A stretch of 64,000 nucleotides of DNA from Citrobacter sp. R56 (GCF_016811995.1 NZ_CP069159.1:2046001-2110000), one strand, 5' to 3'; shown: positions 30,703 to 41,406, counted from the first letter of the stretch. Notes: generated from the letters alone by a model not told the origin. Numbers and translations are program-made.

Positions 30703-31545
30703 TTAAAGAATAATCGTCCGGTTACCGTAAACAAACACGCGCTGAGCCAGCACCTGATACAGTGCGCGGCTTAATACGTTCTTCTCAACGTCGCGGCCAG
30801 CGCGCATCATGTCTTCTGCCGTGTAGGTGTGATCCACATGAATCACGTCCTGCATGATGATGGGACCTTCGTCCAGGTTGTCATTCACATAATGCGCGGT
30901 TGCACCGATGATTTTGACGCCACGCTCATAGGCCTGGTGATAAGGACGCGCGCCAATAAAGGCAGGCAGGAACGAATGATGAATATTGATGATCTTATTC
31001 GGGAAACGTGAAACAAACTCAGGAGTTAAAACGCGCATATACTTCGCCAGCACCACATAGTCAGGTTGATGCGCGTCAATGGCATCCGCCATCTTCTGAT
31101 CGTGCTCTTCGCGAGTTAATCCCTCATGGCTCACCAGCTCAAACGGGATCTCAAAACGTTCAACCAGTGAGCGTAACGTTTCGTGGTTGCCAATGACGGC
31201 GGCGATCTCAACATCCAGCCCACCATAGTTGGCTTTCATTAACAGATCGCCCAGACAATGTGCTTCCTTAGTGACCAGAATAACAACGCGGCGACGTCCG
31301 GCCAGATTCAGTTCGCGAACGGAACCTTCCGGCAAGGCGCCGTCCAAATCGGCGAGCAGCGTGGAGTCATTAAAAATGCCTTCCAGTTCGGTGCGCATGA
31401 AAAAGCGACCGGTACGGTGATCAACAAACTCATTGTTTTGCACAATGTTTAATTCGTGCTTGTAACAAATGTTGGTGATACGCGCGATAAGGCCCTTCTG
31501 ATCGGGGCAGATAGTACGCAAAACTTTTCGTTGTAGTGAATGCAT
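30703..31545 (-). CDS. purU: Formyltetrahydrofolate deformylase
   Basis: PurU hydrolyses 10-formyl-THF to THF and formate, supplying formate for PurT and balancing one-carbon pools. The ATG at 31545 gives 280 residues as in E. coli. An N-terminal ACT domain (about 8-85, TICPDQKGLIARITN) precedes a formyltransferase-like domain with IINIHHSFLPAFIGARPY carrying the catalytic Asn-His region. It lies downstream of ychJ on the same strand. Confidence 0.97.
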   Translation of the reverse strand: MHSLQRKVLRTICPDQKGLIARITNICYKHELNIVQNNEFVDHRTGRFFMRTELEGIFNDSTLLADLDGALPEGSVRELNLAGRRRVVILVTKEAHCLGDLLMKANYGGLDVEIAAVIGNHETLRSLVERFEIPFELVSHEGLTREEHDQKMADAIDAHQPDYVVLAKYMRVLTPEFVSRFPNKIINIHHSFLPAFIGARPYHQAYERGVKIIGATAHYVNDNLDEGPIIMQDVIHVDHTYTAEDMMRAGRDVEKNVLSRALYQVLAQRVFVYGNRTIIL

Positions 31546-31598
31546 TGCCGGGAAAATCCTGTTGAGAGTGTTTGCTGTTTCGTTGCTGTCGGATGTGT

Positions 31599-32060
31599 TT
31601 AACCACAGCACTTTTTGAATTTTTTACCTGACCCGCAAGGGCAGGGATCATTTCGACCAAACTGAGGACGCGTACCATCAATATAATACCATTGGCCGTT
31701 TTCTTTTAAGAAACGAGAACGCTCAATGATGGCACCTGTTTTTCCTTGCTCGGAAAAGCGGGCGACAAAGCTGACATAGCCGGTATTGTCCGTTTCAGAG
31801 TAACTGTGTTCAAAAACGGTCAGACCCAGCCACTCTGTGTGGGCAAATCCGGCGCTGATATCGTCGCGAAACGCTGCCGCGCCACATGAGGGATGCCAGG
31901 TTCTGATTAAATAATCTGCGCCTTTCATCACAAAAGCGCAGTAGCGAGAACGCATGAGTTGTGACGGATCGAGTGCAACTTGCTCGCCAGACACAACAGG
32001 GCGGCAACATAGGCTATACTCGACATCGCTGCCGCAGGGACAAAGCTGAGACACAATCAT
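31599..32060 (-). CDS. ychJ: UPF0225 family SEC-C motif protein YchJ
   Basis: YchJ is 153 residues. Zinc-binding SEC-C-type motifs sit at both ends: [14 protein letters not shown] at the N-terminus and [15 protein letters not shown] at the C-terminus. Between them is an NTF2-like domain. The molecular role is unknown. It is divergent from rssA. Confidence 0.95.
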   Translation of the reverse strand: MIVSQLCPCGSDVEYSLCCRPVVSGEQVALDPSQLMRSRYCAFVMKGADYLIRTWHPSCGAAAFRDDISAGFAHTEWLGLTVFEHSYSETDNTGYVSFVARFSEQGKTGAIIERSRFLKENGQWYYIDGTRPQFGRNDPCPCGSGKKFKKCCG

Positions 32061-32160
32061 CTCCCTGGAATAAAAAAAACGGCGTACAAACGCCTGGGTA
32101 GCACTATGTTAACTGAGCCGTGGCGATGTTGCCACGTCTTGAAGCCATGGGAAGTCTTTC

Positions 32161-33072
32161 GTGACAATGAGAAAAATTAAAATAGGGTTGGCGCTAGGTT
32201 CCGGCGCAGCACGAGGGTGGTCCCATATCGGTGTTATCAAGGCGCTAAAGCACATGGGCATTGATATCGATATTGTGGCGGGATGCTCCATTGGGTCGCT
32301 TGTTGGCGCCGCTTATGCCTGTAATAAATTGACCGCGCTTGAGCAGTGGGTTTGCTCATTCGGCTACTGGGATGTGCTACGCCTGATGGATCTCTCCTGG
32401 CGCAGAGGCGGACTTTTGCGGGGTGAACGCGTATTCAATCAATACCGCGAGATCATGCCCGCCGACGATTTCGAGCACTGTACTCGCCGTTTTGGCACCG
32501 TCGCAACCAATCTCAGCACCGGGCGGGAGTTGTGGTTTACCGAGGGCGATTTGCACCTGGCTGTGCGCGCCTCCTGCAGTATGCCTGGCCTGATGGCCCC
32601 GGTGGCCCATAATGGTTACTGGCTGGTCGATGGCGCGGTGGTTAACCCTGTTCCTGTTTCTCTGACCCGCGCGATGGGGGCCGACATTGTTATTGCCGTC
32701 GACCTTCAGCACGATGCGCACCTCATGCAGCAAGACCTTCTCTCTTTTAATGTCAGCAATGACGCTGATGACAGCGAGGATACGCTTTCCTGGCATGCAC
32801 GTTTGAAAGAGCGCCTGAGCAACATGACCTCCCGACGCGTCGAAAGCGCGCCAACGGCTATGGAGATCATGACAACCTCTATTCAGGTGCTGGAAAACAG
32901 ACTTAAGCGCAACCGAATGGCGGGCGACCCGCCGGATATTCTGATCCAGCCGTTTTGTCCGCAGATCTCCACACTGGACTTCCACCGTGCCAGTGCCGCC
33001 ATTGCGGCAGGGCAGTTGGCGGTCGAGAAAAAGATGGATGAGCTTTTACCCTTGGTGCGTACAGACGTTTGA
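32161..33072 (+). CDS. rssA: Patatin-like phospholipase family protein RssA
   Basis: RssA is a patatin-fold protein encoded with RssB; its physiological substrate is unknown. The oxyanion loop GSGAARG, nucleophile elbow GCSIGS and catalytic Asp in DGAVVNP are all present. A GTG at 32161 has GGGAAG at ideal spacing, giving 303 residues. The ATG two codons later (32167) would give the 301-residue length of E. coli. A CGTGGC-GATGTT-GCCACG hairpin lies at 32119-32136 in its leader. Confidence 0.95.
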   Translation: MTMRKIKIGLALGSGAARGWSHIGVIKALKHMGIDIDIVAGCSIGSLVGAAYACNKLTALEQWVCSFGYWDVLRLMDLSWRRGGLLRGERVFNQYREIMPADDFEHCTRRFGTVATNLSTGRELWFTEGDLHLAVRASCSMPGLMAPVAHNGYWLVDGAVVNPVPVSLTRAMGADIVIAVDLQHDAHLMQQDLLSFNVSNDADDSEDTLSWHARLKERLSNMTSRRVESAPTAMEIMTTSIQVLENRLKRNRMAGDPPDILIQPFCPQISTLDFHRASAAIAAGQLAVEKKMDELLPLVRTDV

Positions 33073-33162
33073 CACACCTTTTACGAACACTTAAGCAAAA
33101 TCTGACAGGCACGAGTGGCAATAGCATGCCACTATTGATTAAAGCCAGTCAGGGGAGAGAAC

Positions 33163-34176
33163 ATGACGCAGCCATTGGTCGGAAAACAGATTCTTATTGT
33201 TGAAGACGAGCCTGTTTTTCGCTCGCTTCTCGATTCCTGGTTTTCCTCATTGGGAGCGACGACAGCGGTAGCCGCAGACGGTCTGGATGCACTTGAGTTA
33301 CTCAGTACGTTCACCCCCGACCTGATGATTTGCGACATCGCCATGCCGAGAATGAATGGGCTCAAACTGGTTGAGCATATGCGTAACCGTGGCGACCAGA
33401 CGCCGATTCTGGTTATTTCCGCGACCGAAAATATGGCTGACATTGCTAAAGCGCTACGTCTGGGGGTTGAGGACGTGTTGCTTAAGCCAGTGAAAGATCT
33501 TAACCGTCTCAAGCAAGCCGTTTTCGCCTGCCTTTATCCCAATATGTTTAATTCCAGGGTTGAAGAAGAGGAGCGGCTGTTTCGCGACTGGGATGCTCTG
33601 GTCGATAATCCACCGGCGGCGGCAAAATTACTGCAGGAACTACAGCCGCCGGTTCAGCAGGTTATTTCTCATTGTCGGGTAAATTATCGCCAACTCGTTG
33701 CCGCCGACCAACCTGGTCTGGTGCTCGATATTGCGCCGTTATCTGACAGTGACCTTGCCTTTTATTGTCTTGATGTTACTCGTGCGGGCGATAATGGCGT
33801 TTTGGCGGCATTACTGCTGCGGGCGTTATTTAATGGTCTGTTACAAGAACAGCTGGCGCATCAGGATCATCGCTTACCCGAATTAGGTACACTGCTGAAA
33901 CAAGTTAATCATCTGCTGCGGCAAGCCAATTTACCGGGACAGTTTCCGCTATTAGTCGGTTATTACCATTGTGGGCTTAAAAATCTGACACTGGTTTCTG
34001 CAGGGCTGAACGCAACGTTAAATACACCAACGCATCAGATACAGATCAGTAATGGCGTTCCGCTAGGGACGTTAGGTAATACTTATCTAAACCAATTAAG
34101 CCAGCGCTGTGAATCCTGGCAGTGTCAAATTTGGGGGGCAGGAGGACGGCTTCGCCTTATGTTGTCTGCGGAATGA
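33163..34176 (+). CDS. rssB: Regulator of RpoS (adaptor for ClpXP) RssB
   Basis: RssB delivers sigma-S to ClpXP for degradation during growth. It is 337 residues. The N-terminal receiver domain has phospho-acceptor Asp58 (MICDIAMP) and Lys in LLKPVKD. The C-terminal half is a degenerate PP2C-like phosphatase domain. It is 90 bases after rssA and its length equals E. coli RssB. Confidence 0.97.
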   Translation: MTQPLVGKQILIVEDEPVFRSLLDSWFSSLGATTAVAADGLDALELLSTFTPDLMICDIAMPRMNGLKLVEHMRNRGDQTPILVISATENMADIAKALRLGVEDVLLKPVKDLNRLKQAVFACLYPNMFNSRVEEEERLFRDWDALVDNPPAAAKLLQELQPPVQQVISHCRVNYRQLVAADQPGLVLDIAPLSDSDLAFYCLDVTRAGDNGVLAALLLRALFNGLLQEQLAHQDHRLPELGTLLKQVNHLLRQANLPGQFPLLVGYYHCGLKNLTLVSAGLNATLNTPTHQIQISNGVPLGTLGNTYLNQLSQRCESWQCQIWGAGGRLRLMLSAE

Positions 34177-34291
34177 GCAAACGAGAAGGCGGGCTGAAAT
34201 TGACATACCTGCTTTACTCTTCGGGTGCTACTATCAGCGCCAGATTTTTGCGAATTTATCTTAATTATACGAACGCGCGTCCTTTTCGGAG

Positions 34292-34319
34292 TTGGGGTTT
34301 GTTCCACGACTGATATACT
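34292..34319 (+). promoter_or_regulatory. Possible galU promoter
   Basis: TTGGGG (34292-34297), a 16-base spacer and TATACT (34314-34319) lie about 60 bases before galU in the 201-base rssB-galU gap. The -35 box is a partial match only. Confidence 0.35.
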
Positions 34320-34377
34320 CGGATGCGATACAGATTGATGAACACGTTCAATACATGAACAGTCCAGGAGAATTTAA

Positions 34378-35286
34378 ATGGCTGCCCTTAATACGAAAGT
34401 CAGAAAAGCCGTTATCCCGGTTGCGGGTTTAGGAACCAGGATGTTGCCGGCGACGAAAGCCATCCCGAAAGAGATGTTGCCGCTGGTTGATAAGCCATTA
34501 ATTCAGTATGTCGTAAACGAATGTATTGCCGCTGGCATCACTGAAATTGTGCTGGTAACCCACTCTTCCAAAAATTCAATTGAAAACCATTTCGATACCA
34601 GTTTTGAGCTGGAAGCGATGCTGGAAAAACGCGTTAAGCGTCAGTTGCTGGAAGAAGTGCAATCTATTTGCCCGCCGCATGTGACCATTATGCAGGTCCG
34701 TCAGGGGCTGGCGAAAGGTTTGGGTCATGCCGTATTGTGCGCGCATCCGGTCGTTGGCGATGAACCTGTCGCGGTCATTCTGCCGGACGTGATTCTCGAT
34801 GAGTTTGAATCTGATTTGTCCCAGGATAACCTGGCTGAAATGATTCGTCGCTATGACGAAACCGGTAGCAGCCAGATCATGGTAGAACCCGTTGCTGACG
34901 TTACCGCATACGGCGTGGTCGATTGCAAGGGCGTAGAGTTAGCGCCGGGCGAGAGCGTGCCAATGGTCGGTGTCGTTGAAAAACCGAAAGCGGACGTTGC
35001 GCCGTCCAATCTGGCCGTTGTGGGACGTTATGTCCTGAGCGCTGATATTTGGCCACTGCTGGCGAAAACGCCTCCAGGTGCCGGGGATGAAATTCAGCTG
35101 ACCGACGCGATTGATATGCTGATCGAAAAAGAGACGGTTGAAGCTTACCATTTGAAAGGCAAAAGCCATGACTGCGGTAATAAATTAGGTTACATGCAGG
35201 CGTTCGTTGAATATGGCATTCGCCATAATACTCTTGGTGCTGAATTTAAAGCATGGCTTGAAGAAGAAATGGGTATTAAGAAGTAA
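34378..35286 (+). CDS. galU: UTP-glucose-1-phosphate uridylyltransferase
   Basis: GalU makes UDP-glucose for LPS core, capsule, trehalose and galactose metabolism. It is 302 residues as in E. coli. The nucleotidyltransferase signature [19 protein letters not shown] lies at about 18-36, and the UTP/substrate-binding EKP motif (VVEKPK) near 201. An AGGAG site lies just upstream. It is followed by a strong terminator and is convergent with hns. Confidence 0.98.
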   Translation: MAALNTKVRKAVIPVAGLGTRMLPATKAIPKEMLPLVDKPLIQYVVNECIAAGITEIVLVTHSSKNSIENHFDTSFELEAMLEKRVKRQLLEEVQSICPPHVTIMQVRQGLAKGLGHAVLCAHPVVGDEPVAVILPDVILDEFESDLSQDNLAEMIRRYDETGSSQIMVEPVADVTAYGVVDCKGVELAPGESVPMVGVVEKPKADVAPSNLAVVGRYVLSADIWPLLAKTPPGAGDEIQLTDAIDMLIEKETVEAYHLKGKSHDCGNKLGYMQAFVEYGIRHNTLGAEFKAWLEEEMGIKK

Positions 35287-35310
35287 GCCAGACGGTATAA
35301 ATCCTGACAA

Positions 35311-35342
35311 AACGGCGCTGAACACTCAGCGCCGTTTTTTTT
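35311..35342 (+). terminator. Rho-independent terminator of galU
   Basis: An eleven-base stem (AACGGCGCTGA and TCAGCGCCGTT) around ACAC is followed by a run of T, 25 bases after the galU stop. Confidence 0.9.
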
Positions 35343-35372
35343 CGCCAGTAAGATGACGACGGGTAAAGTACC

Positions 35373-35404
35373 CCTAAAAAAAATCCCGCCATTGGCGGGA
35401 TTTT
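35373..35404 (-). terminator. Rho-independent terminator of hns
   Basis: In the minus direction the hairpin AAAATCCCGCC-AAT-GGCGGGATTTT is followed by eight T residues (complement of the A tract before 35384), 18 bases after the hns stop. Confidence 0.88.
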
Positions 35405-35422
35405 AAGCAAACAGGTGATGAA

Positions 35423-35836
35423 TTATTCCTGAATCAGGAAATCGTCCAGTTGTTTACCTTGTTCTTCCATTGCTTTTTTGATCACTGCCGGTGTACGACC
35501 CTGGCCAGTCCAGGTTTTAGTTTCACCGTTCTCGTCAACATAGCTATATTTAGCAGGACGAGCAGCACGCTTAGCTTTGGTGCCAGTTTTAACAGCAGCC
35601 ATGCTATTCAGCAGTTCGTTCGGGTCAATACCGTCAGCGATCAGCATTTCACGATACTGTTGCAGTTTACGGGTACGCTCTTCAACTTCAGCAGCGGCAG
35701 CGCTTTCTTCTTCACGGCGCTCGTTAACAACAACTTCTAATTTCTCCAGCATTTCTTCAAGCGTCTCAAGGGTACATTCTCTTGCCTGCGCACGAAGAGT
35801 ACGGATGTTGTTCAGAATTTTAAGTGCTTCGCTCAT
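35423..35836 (-). CDS. hns: Nucleoid-associated silencer H-NS
   Basis: H-NS silences AT-rich horizontally acquired DNA and shapes the nucleoid. It is 137 residues. An N-terminal coiled-coil oligomerisation region (about 1-83) precedes a C-terminal DNA-binding domain with the AT-hook-like minor-groove motif TWTGQGRTP at about 109-117. The protein is nearly identical to E. coli H-NS. It is convergent with galU. Confidence 0.98.
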   Translation of the reverse strand: MSEALKILNNIRTLRAQARECTLETLEEMLEKLEVVVNERREEESAAAAEVEERTRKLQQYREMLIADGIDPNELLNSMAAVKTGTKAKRAARPAKYSYVDENGETKTWTGQGRTPAVIKKAMEEQGKQLDDFLIQE

Positions 35837-35878
35837 TTTTGTAATCTCAAACTTATATTGGGGTGGTTTGTTGAGCTA

Positions 35879-35907
35879 ATAATAGAGCGATAAATTCAGA
35901 TGTGCAA
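35879..35907 (-). promoter_or_regulatory. hns promoter
   Basis: On the minus strand TTGCAC (35907-35902), a 17-base spacer and TATTAT (35884-35879) lie in sequence closely matching the E. coli hns promoter. A CAACAAACCACCCCAATATA leader follows. Confidence 0.82.
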
Positions 35908-36696
35908 TAGCCAGTAATGTAAGGAATTCAAAATTGCTCTTTATTTACGACAGTCTTTAAATATCCGAACTTAAATTTTTCTTGAAGGGACGCACAAAAA
36001 AGAGCTTATTGGTTGCGATGTTACTCCGGGCAGGGTGCTAAACTTCAGCGATTAGAGTCACATTTTATCGTGTTGGAATAGTATCGCATTGCAGTAATTT
36101 CAACCTTTTGTATTAGTTTTGCTTACCGAATTCACCTATTACTTTGGGGTAGATATGAGGAACAGTAACAATAAGTACAGGGTTTAGATAATGAAGCGGA
36201 TGTTAAGTAAAGTTGATGAATGTCTAAAGCACAAATTGCGAAGATGGCGTACAACCTAAATAATTCGGGGTACAGGAAGTCAGCGATGTGCGTCAAATTC
36301 GGCAGAATGAATCTTAACAATCAGAGGTTGGCCCGGATGCGCGGCGTCTTGTTACTCATTCATCCCTGGAGATACTGGCATCGTCAAGTTGAGCAGCGAG
36401 AAGGGAACCCGGCTGTGAGGTATTGCTGACAAACAGGCAACCTTAAGTATGGCGGGTATATCATCGGGTGGTGTTTGTTAGCGCTTATATATACTTCAAT
36501 TTATTCACAAACAACATGTCAGAAACACGGAAAGTCGCTTGAGAACAATATCTGTGCGTGCCTGTAATGAATGTGGGCAGTCATCCGAACAAGACTGTGA
36601 CGTCAGGCGTGTATACAATTCCTGAAGCCGACAGGCGCGAAAATTATGATAGAATCCCCCGGATTTTTATTTCTCTCAGGTGAGGGCCTGCGGCTA
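35908..36696. other. Long AT-rich hns-tdk intergenic region
   Basis: About 790 bases lie between the hns -35 box and tdk. The hns-proximal part is AT-rich with A/T runs, as expected for the curved, autoregulated hns upstream DNA. I see no supported gene. A 69-codon open frame at 36220-36429 lacks a ribosome-binding site. A TATGAT at 36645-36650 could be the tdk -10 element. The E. coli gap is, from memory, about 600 bases, so roughly 250 bases are extra. Confidence 0.5.
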
Positions 36697-37314
36697 ATGG
36701 CACAGCTATATTTCTACTATTCGGCAATGAATGCGGGTAAGTCGACTGCATTGCTGCAATCTTCATACAATTATCAGGAACGAGGGATGCGCACCGTCGT
36801 GTATACGGCGGAAATTGATGACCGCTATGGTGCCGGAAAAGTCAGCTCACGTATTGGGCTGTCCTCACCCGCTAAGTTGTTTAACCAGAATTCATCATTG
36901 TTTGAAGAGATTCGTGCGGATAACGCACAACAGCCAATACACTGCGTACTGGTTGATGAGTGTCAGTTTCTGACCCGCCAGCAGGTCTACGAATTATCAG
37001 AGGTCGTTGACCAACTTGATATTCCTGTTCTGTGTTATGGATTACGTACTGATTTTCGTGGTGAGCTGTTCGGCGGTAGCCAATACCTGCTTGCCTGGTC
37101 GGACAAACTGGTGGAATTAAAAACCATCTGTTTTTGTGGCCGTAAAGCGAGCATGGTTTTACGCCTTGATCAGGCTGGCAGACCTTATAATGAAGGTGAA
37201 CAGGTTGTTATCGGCGGCAATGAACGCTACGTTTCCGTGTGTCGTAAGCATTACAAAGAAGCGCTTGAGGTAGGGTCTTTGACGTCTATTCAGGAAAAGC
37301 ATCGATACGACTAA
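36697..37314 (+). CDS. tdk: Thymidine kinase
   Basis: Tdk phosphorylates thymidine and deoxyuridine in the salvage pathway. The ATG at 36697 gives 205 residues as in E. coli; 17 codons of open frame upstream are not conserved. The P-loop is SAMNAGKST (9-17), the Asp-Glu Walker B is VLVDECQFL, and there is a C-terminal zinc-binding Cys set ([10 protein letters not shown] and VSVCRKHY). It is convergent with adhE. Confidence 0.97.
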   Translation: MAQLYFYYSAMNAGKSTALLQSSYNYQERGMRTVVYTAEIDDRYGAGKVSSRIGLSSPAKLFNQNSSLFEEIRADNAQQPIHCVLVDECQFLTRQQVYELSEVVDQLDIPVLCYGLRTDFRGELFGGSQYLLAWSDKLVELKTICFCGRKASMVLRLDQAGRPYNEGEQVVIGGNERYVSVCRKHYKEALEVGSLTSIQEKHRYD

Positions 37315-37500
37315 TACAGGCTCCCTGTACGCGATGAAACAAACAGGGTAGGTTGTTGGCTATCACAAACCACTTCTGCCCTGAAACCTCTTCTCTCGTT
37401 GTTCCCTGACGTTCCCCTGTAAGATCCCGCGCAATGCTCGTATATGAGGGTATCTGCCTTCATACCCATTGTGCATCGGGCTAACAGTAAAAAACGAAAT

Positions 37501-37527
37501 AAAAAAACGGCCCCAGAGGGACCGTTT
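37501..37527 (-). terminator. Rho-independent terminator of adhE
   Basis: In the minus direction AAACGGTCCC-TCTG-GGGCCGTTT is followed by a T-rich run (complement of the A tract 37498-37507), 31 bases after the adhE stop. Confidence 0.85.
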
Positions 37528-37557
37528 AATGTATTTGCTGATATTTACGTGAGTAAA

Positions 37558-40236
37558 TTAAGCAGATTTTTTCGCTTTTTTGTCAGCTTTTGGTGCGGCA
37601 GCAACGTCTTTCTTCGCTGCAGTTTCACCTTCGCTGAATTCACGACCGTAGAAGGTATCCATCAGAATCTGTTTCAGTTCAGAGATCAGCGGGTAACGCG
37701 GGTTAGCGCCAGTACACTGGTCATCGAACGCATCTTCAGACAGTTTGTCTACGTTTGCCAGGAAGTCAGCTTCCTGTACGCCCGCTTCACGGATGGACTT
37801 AGGAATACCCAGTTCCGCTTTCAGGCTTTCCAGCCATGCCAGCAGTTTTTCAATTTTCGCTGCGGTACGGTCGCCTGGAGCACTCAGACCCAGGTGATCG
37901 GCGATTTCAGCATAACGACGACGAGCTTGCGGACGGTCGTACTGGCTGAATGCCGTCTGTTTGGTCGGGTTGTCGTTTGCGTTGTAACGAATAACGTTAC
38001 AGATCAGCAGGGCGTTCGCCAGACCGTGAGGAATGTGGAACTGAGAACCCAGTTTATGCGCCATGGAGTGACATACGCCCAGGAAGGCGTTAGCAAACGC
38101 GATACCGGCGATAGTCGCTGCACTGTGTACACGCTCACGTGCTACCGGGTTTTTAGACCCTTCATTGTAGGACGCCGGCAGGTTATCTTTCAGCAGTTTC
38201 AGCGCTTGCAGAGCCTGACCGTCAGAGAACTCAGATGCCAGTACAGAAACGTAAGCTTCCAGTGCGTGAGTTACCGCATCCAGACCACCGAAGGCACACA
38301 GAGACTTAGGCATCTCCATAACCAGGTTGGCGTCAACAATCGCCATGTCCGGCGTCAGCGCATAGTCAGCCAGCGGATATTTCTGACCAGTAGCGTCGTC
38401 GGTTACAACCGCAAACGGGGTAACTTCAGAACCGGTACCGGACGTGGTGGTGACCGCAACCATCTTCGCTTTCACGCCCATTTTCGGGAACTTGTAGATA
38501 CGTTTACGGATATCCATAAAGCGCAGCGCCAGTTCTTCGAAGTGAGTTTCCGGATGCTCGTACATGACCCACATGATTTTCGCGGCGTCCATCGGGGAAC
38601 CGCCACCCAGCGCGATGATCACGTCTGGTTTGAAGGAGTTAGCCAGCTCTGCGCCTTTACGAACTACGCTCAGCGTCGGGTCAGCTTCAACTTCAAAGAA
38701 CACTTCAGTTTCAACGCCAGCGGCTTTCAGAACAGAGGTGATCTGGTCAGCGTAACCGTTGTTGAACAGGAAGCGGTCAGTTACGATCAGCGCGCGTTTG
38801 TGACCATCGGTAATCACTTCATCCAGTGCGATTGGCAGTGAGCCACGACGGAAGTAGATAGATTTCGGAAGTTTGTGCCACAACATGTTTTCAGCTCGCT
38901 TAGCAACGGTTTTCTTGTTGATCAGGTGCTTCGGACCAACGTTTTCAGAGATGGAGTTACCACCCCAGGAACCACAACCCAGAGTCAGGGAAGGTGCGAG
39001 TTTGAAGTTGTACAGGTCACCGATACCACCCTGAGAAGCCGGGGTGTTGATCAGGATACGTGCAGTTTTCATCATCTGACCGAAGTGGTTGACGCGATCC
39101 TGCTGGTTGTCCTGGTCGGTGTACAGGCAAGAGGTGTGACCGATACCGCCCATGGCGACCAGCTTCTCTGCCTTAAGCACGGCGTCTTCAAAATCTTTAG
39201 CGCGGTACATCGCAAGCGTAGGTGACAGTTTCTCGTGAGCAAACGGCTCGCTTTCGTCAACCACTTTCACTTCGCCGATCAGAATCTTGGTGGTTTCTGG
39301 TACGGTGAAGCCAGCCAGTTCAGCGATTTTGTACGCCGGCTGACCAACAATCGCTGCGTTCAGCGCGCCATTTTTCAGGATGATGTCCTGAACGGCTTTC
39401 AGCTCTTTGCCCTGCAGCATGTAGCCGCCGTGGCTGGCGAAACGTTCACGAACGGCATCGTATACGGAATCAACAACAACAACAGACTGTTCAGAAGCAC
39501 AAATTACGCCGTTATCGAAGGTTTTAGACATCAGCACGGAAGCTACCGCACGTTTGATATCCGCCGTTTCGTCAATAACAACTGGCGTGTTGCCTGCGCC
39601 TACACCGATAGCCGGTTTACCAGAGCTGTACGCAGCCTTAACCATGCCCGGACCACCGGTAGCAAGGATCAGGTTGATGTCCGGGTGGTGCATCAACGCG
39701 TTTGACAGTTCTACGGAAGGTTGATCGATCCAGCCGATCAGATCTTTCGGTGCCCCGGCAGCGATAGCAGCCTGCAGAACGATGTCGGCAGCTTTGTTCG
39801 TTGCATCTTTAGCACGCGGGTGCGGAGAGAAGATGATGGCGTTACGGGTCTTCAGGCTGATCAGAGATTTGAAGATCGCGGTAGACGTCGGGTTAGTGGT
39901 CGGAACGATACCACAGATGATACCAATCGGTTCAGCAATGGTGATTGTCCCGAAGGTGTGGTCTTCATCCAGCACACCACAGGTCTTTTCATCTTTGTAG
40001 GCGTTATAGATGTATTCAGAAGCGAAGTGGTTTTTAATCACTTTATCTTCGATGATACCCATGCCGGATTCGGCAACGGCCATTTTAGCGAGGGGGATTC
40101 GAGCATCTGCAGCGGCCAGAGCGGCGGCGCGGAAGATTTTGTCAACCTGTTCTTGAGTGAAACTGGCATATTCACGCTGGGCTTTTTTTACGCGCTCTAC
40201 GAGTGCGTTAAGTTCAGCGACATTAGTAACAGCCAT
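37558..40236 (-). CDS. adhE: Bifunctional acetaldehyde-CoA/alcohol dehydrogenase
   Basis: AdhE converts acetyl-CoA to acetaldehyde and then ethanol, consuming two NADH in fermentation; it assembles into spirosomes. It is 892 residues (E. coli 891). The N-terminal aldehyde dehydrogenase domain (about 1-440) has the catalytic Cys in [11 protein letters not shown] (about 246). The C-terminal iron-dependent alcohol dehydrogenase domain (about 450-870) has the NAD loop [12 protein letters not shown] and iron-binding His residues (HSMAHKLG and HGLANA). The long 5' region fits known post-transcriptional and NarL/Fnr/Cra control in E. coli. Confidence 0.99.
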   Translation of the reverse strand: MAVTNVAELNALVERVKKAQREYASFTQEQVDKIFRAAALAAADARIPLAKMAVAESGMGIIEDKVIKNHFASEYIYNAYKDEKTCGVLDEDHTFGTITIAEPIGIICGIVPTTNPTSTAIFKSLISLKTRNAIIFSPHPRAKDATNKAADIVLQAAIAAGAPKDLIGWIDQPSVELSNALMHHPDINLILATGGPGMVKAAYSSGKPAIGVGAGNTPVVIDETADIKRAVASVLMSKTFDNGVICASEQSVVVVDSVYDAVRERFASHGGYMLQGKELKAVQDIILKNGALNAAIVGQPAYKIAELAGFTVPETTKILIGEVKVVDESEPFAHEKLSPTLAMYRAKDFEDAVLKAEKLVAMGGIGHTSCLYTDQDNQQDRVNHFGQMMKTARILINTPASQGGIGDLYNFKLAPSLTLGCGSWGGNSISENVGPKHLINKKTVAKRAENMLWHKLPKSIYFRRGSLPIALDEVITDGHKRALIVTDRFLFNNGYADQITSVLKAAGVETEVFFEVEADPTLSVVRKGAELANSFKPDVIIALGGGSPMDAAKIMWVMYEHPETHFEELALRFMDIRKRIYKFPKMGVKAKMVAVTTTSGTGSEVTPFAVVTDDATGQKYPLADYALTPDMAIVDANLVMEMPKSLCAFGGLDAVTHALEAYVSVLASEFSDGQALQALKLLKDNLPASYNEGSKNPVARERVHSAATIAGIAFANAFLGVCHSMAHKLGSQFHIPHGLANALLICNVIRYNANDNPTKQTAFSQYDRPQARRRYAEIADHLGLSAPGDRTAAKIEKLLAWLESLKAELGIPKSIREAGVQEADFLANVDKLSEDAFDDQCTGANPRYPLISELKQILMDTFYGREFSEGETAAKKDVAAAPKADKKAKKSA

Positions 40237-40713
40237 AAATGCTCTCCTGATAATGTTAAACTTTTTTAGTAAATCATCTGCTCGATACGAGAGTATAGAC
40301 AGATCGACGAAAGTTTGTATAAAAGTCTGAAAATCAAACGGTTACTTAACGTCCATTTTGCTCTGATTTACTAAAAGAGCTTATGCGTTAGCGTTAACTG
40401 ATTCTAGCGCATTACTTCCAGGTGGCGGAAGCCAGATTACTCACTTCTGAGTAGTTATTACGTGATCTGGGTCAAATTTATGCAAAGCTGACACCTTTCA
40501 GCATGCCCTTTTAGCAGTTCGCATTACCTGTTGGTGAATTGTTGTGGTGAATGAAGGTTACATTAGCATAATCCATACATATTAATAACAGTGGAGAATA
40601 TAGAGGGATAACGCAGATTTGAGGTGAAGTATGCTGCTAAAAGGCGTATCTTCAGCGCGGTTTTTACCATTATTGACGACTAACTTCATACGGCTAACGC
40701 TTCGGAGCTAACC
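40237..40713. other. adhE-ychE divergent intergenic region
   Basis: This 477-base region carries the adhE promoter and leader (minus) and the ychE promoter (plus). A 13-base perfect inverted repeat, TTTTAGTAAATCA (40264-40276) and TGATTTACTAAAA (40374-40386), brackets about 100 bases of the adhE leader. No open frame of note is present. Confidence 0.6.
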
Positions 40714-41361
40714 GTGATCCAAACGTTATTTGACTTTCCTGTTTACTTTAAATTTTTCATCGGGTTATTTGCGCTGGTTAACCCGATTGGGATTATTCCT
40801 GTCTTTATCAGTATGACCAGCTACCAAACGGCGGCGGCGCGCAACAAGACAAACCTGACCGCCAACTTGTCGGTCGCCATTATTTTGTGGACTTCACTCT
40901 TTCTGGGTGACGGCATTTTGCAACTCTTCGGGATTTCGATTGACTCGTTCAGGATCGCGGGTGGGATTCTGGTTGTCACGATTGCAATGTCGATGATCAG
41001 CGGGAAACTGGGTGAAGATAAGCAGAACACGCAGGAAAAATCAGAAACCGCGATACGTGAAAATATCGGTGTTGTGCCGCTGGCGCTGCCCTTAATGGCA
41101 GGGCCGGGTGCTATCAGTTCGACGATAGTCTGGGGTACGCGATATAACAGCATTATGCACCTGGTGGGTTTTTTCATTGCTATCGCTGTTTTTGCGCTGT
41201 GTTGCTGGGGCTTATTCCGTATGGCGCCGTGGCTGGTGCGGTTGCTTGGGCAAACCGGCATTAACGTCATTACCCGTATCATGGGCCTGTTGCTGATGGC
41301 GTTGGGCATTGAGTTCATCGTGACAGGGCTTAAAGCCATTTTCCCTGGCCTCCTCAGCTAA
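40714..41361 (+). CDS. ychE: MarC family inner-membrane protein YchE
   Basis: YchE is 215 residues with six hydrophobic spans and is a close match to E. coli YchE (MarC/UPF0056 family), function unknown. The start is GTG at 40714 with GGAG seven bases upstream. The family motif NPIGIIPVFISMT is in the first span region, and a matching LPLMAGPGAISS in the second half reflects the internal repeat. It is followed by a terminator and then the opp operon. Confidence 0.94.
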   Translation: MIQTLFDFPVYFKFFIGLFALVNPIGIIPVFISMTSYQTAAARNKTNLTANLSVAIILWTSLFLGDGILQLFGISIDSFRIAGGILVVTIAMSMISGKLGEDKQNTQEKSETAIRENIGVVPLALPLMAGPGAISSTIVWGTRYNSIMHLVGFFIAIAVFALCCWGLFRMAPWLVRLLGQTGINVITRIMGLLLMALGIEFIVTGLKAIFPGLLS

Positions 41362-41377
41362 CCCTCCTTTCATATAG

Positions 41378-41406
41378 ACGGAGTCAATATTGGCTCCGTT
41401 TTTTTT
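41378..41406 (+). terminator. Rho-independent terminator of ychE
   Basis: The hairpin ACGGAG-TCAATATTGG-CTCCGT is followed by eight or more T residues. Confidence 0.85.

Noticed and set aside
34200-34234. galU promoter with TTGACA and TACTAT
   Set aside because: The spacer would be 23 bases, too long for sigma-70.
36220-36429. 69-codon open frame in the hns-tdk gap
   Set aside because: No Shine-Dalgarno sequence, no homologue I recognise and start codon choice ambiguous. Kept only as an observation about the gap.
37444-38841. Long (465-codon) open frame on the plus strand antisense to adhE
   Set aside because: It is fully inside adhE on the other strand, has no ribosome-binding site and has an unnatural Arg/Gln/Phe-rich composition typical of an antisense shadow of a codon-biased gene.
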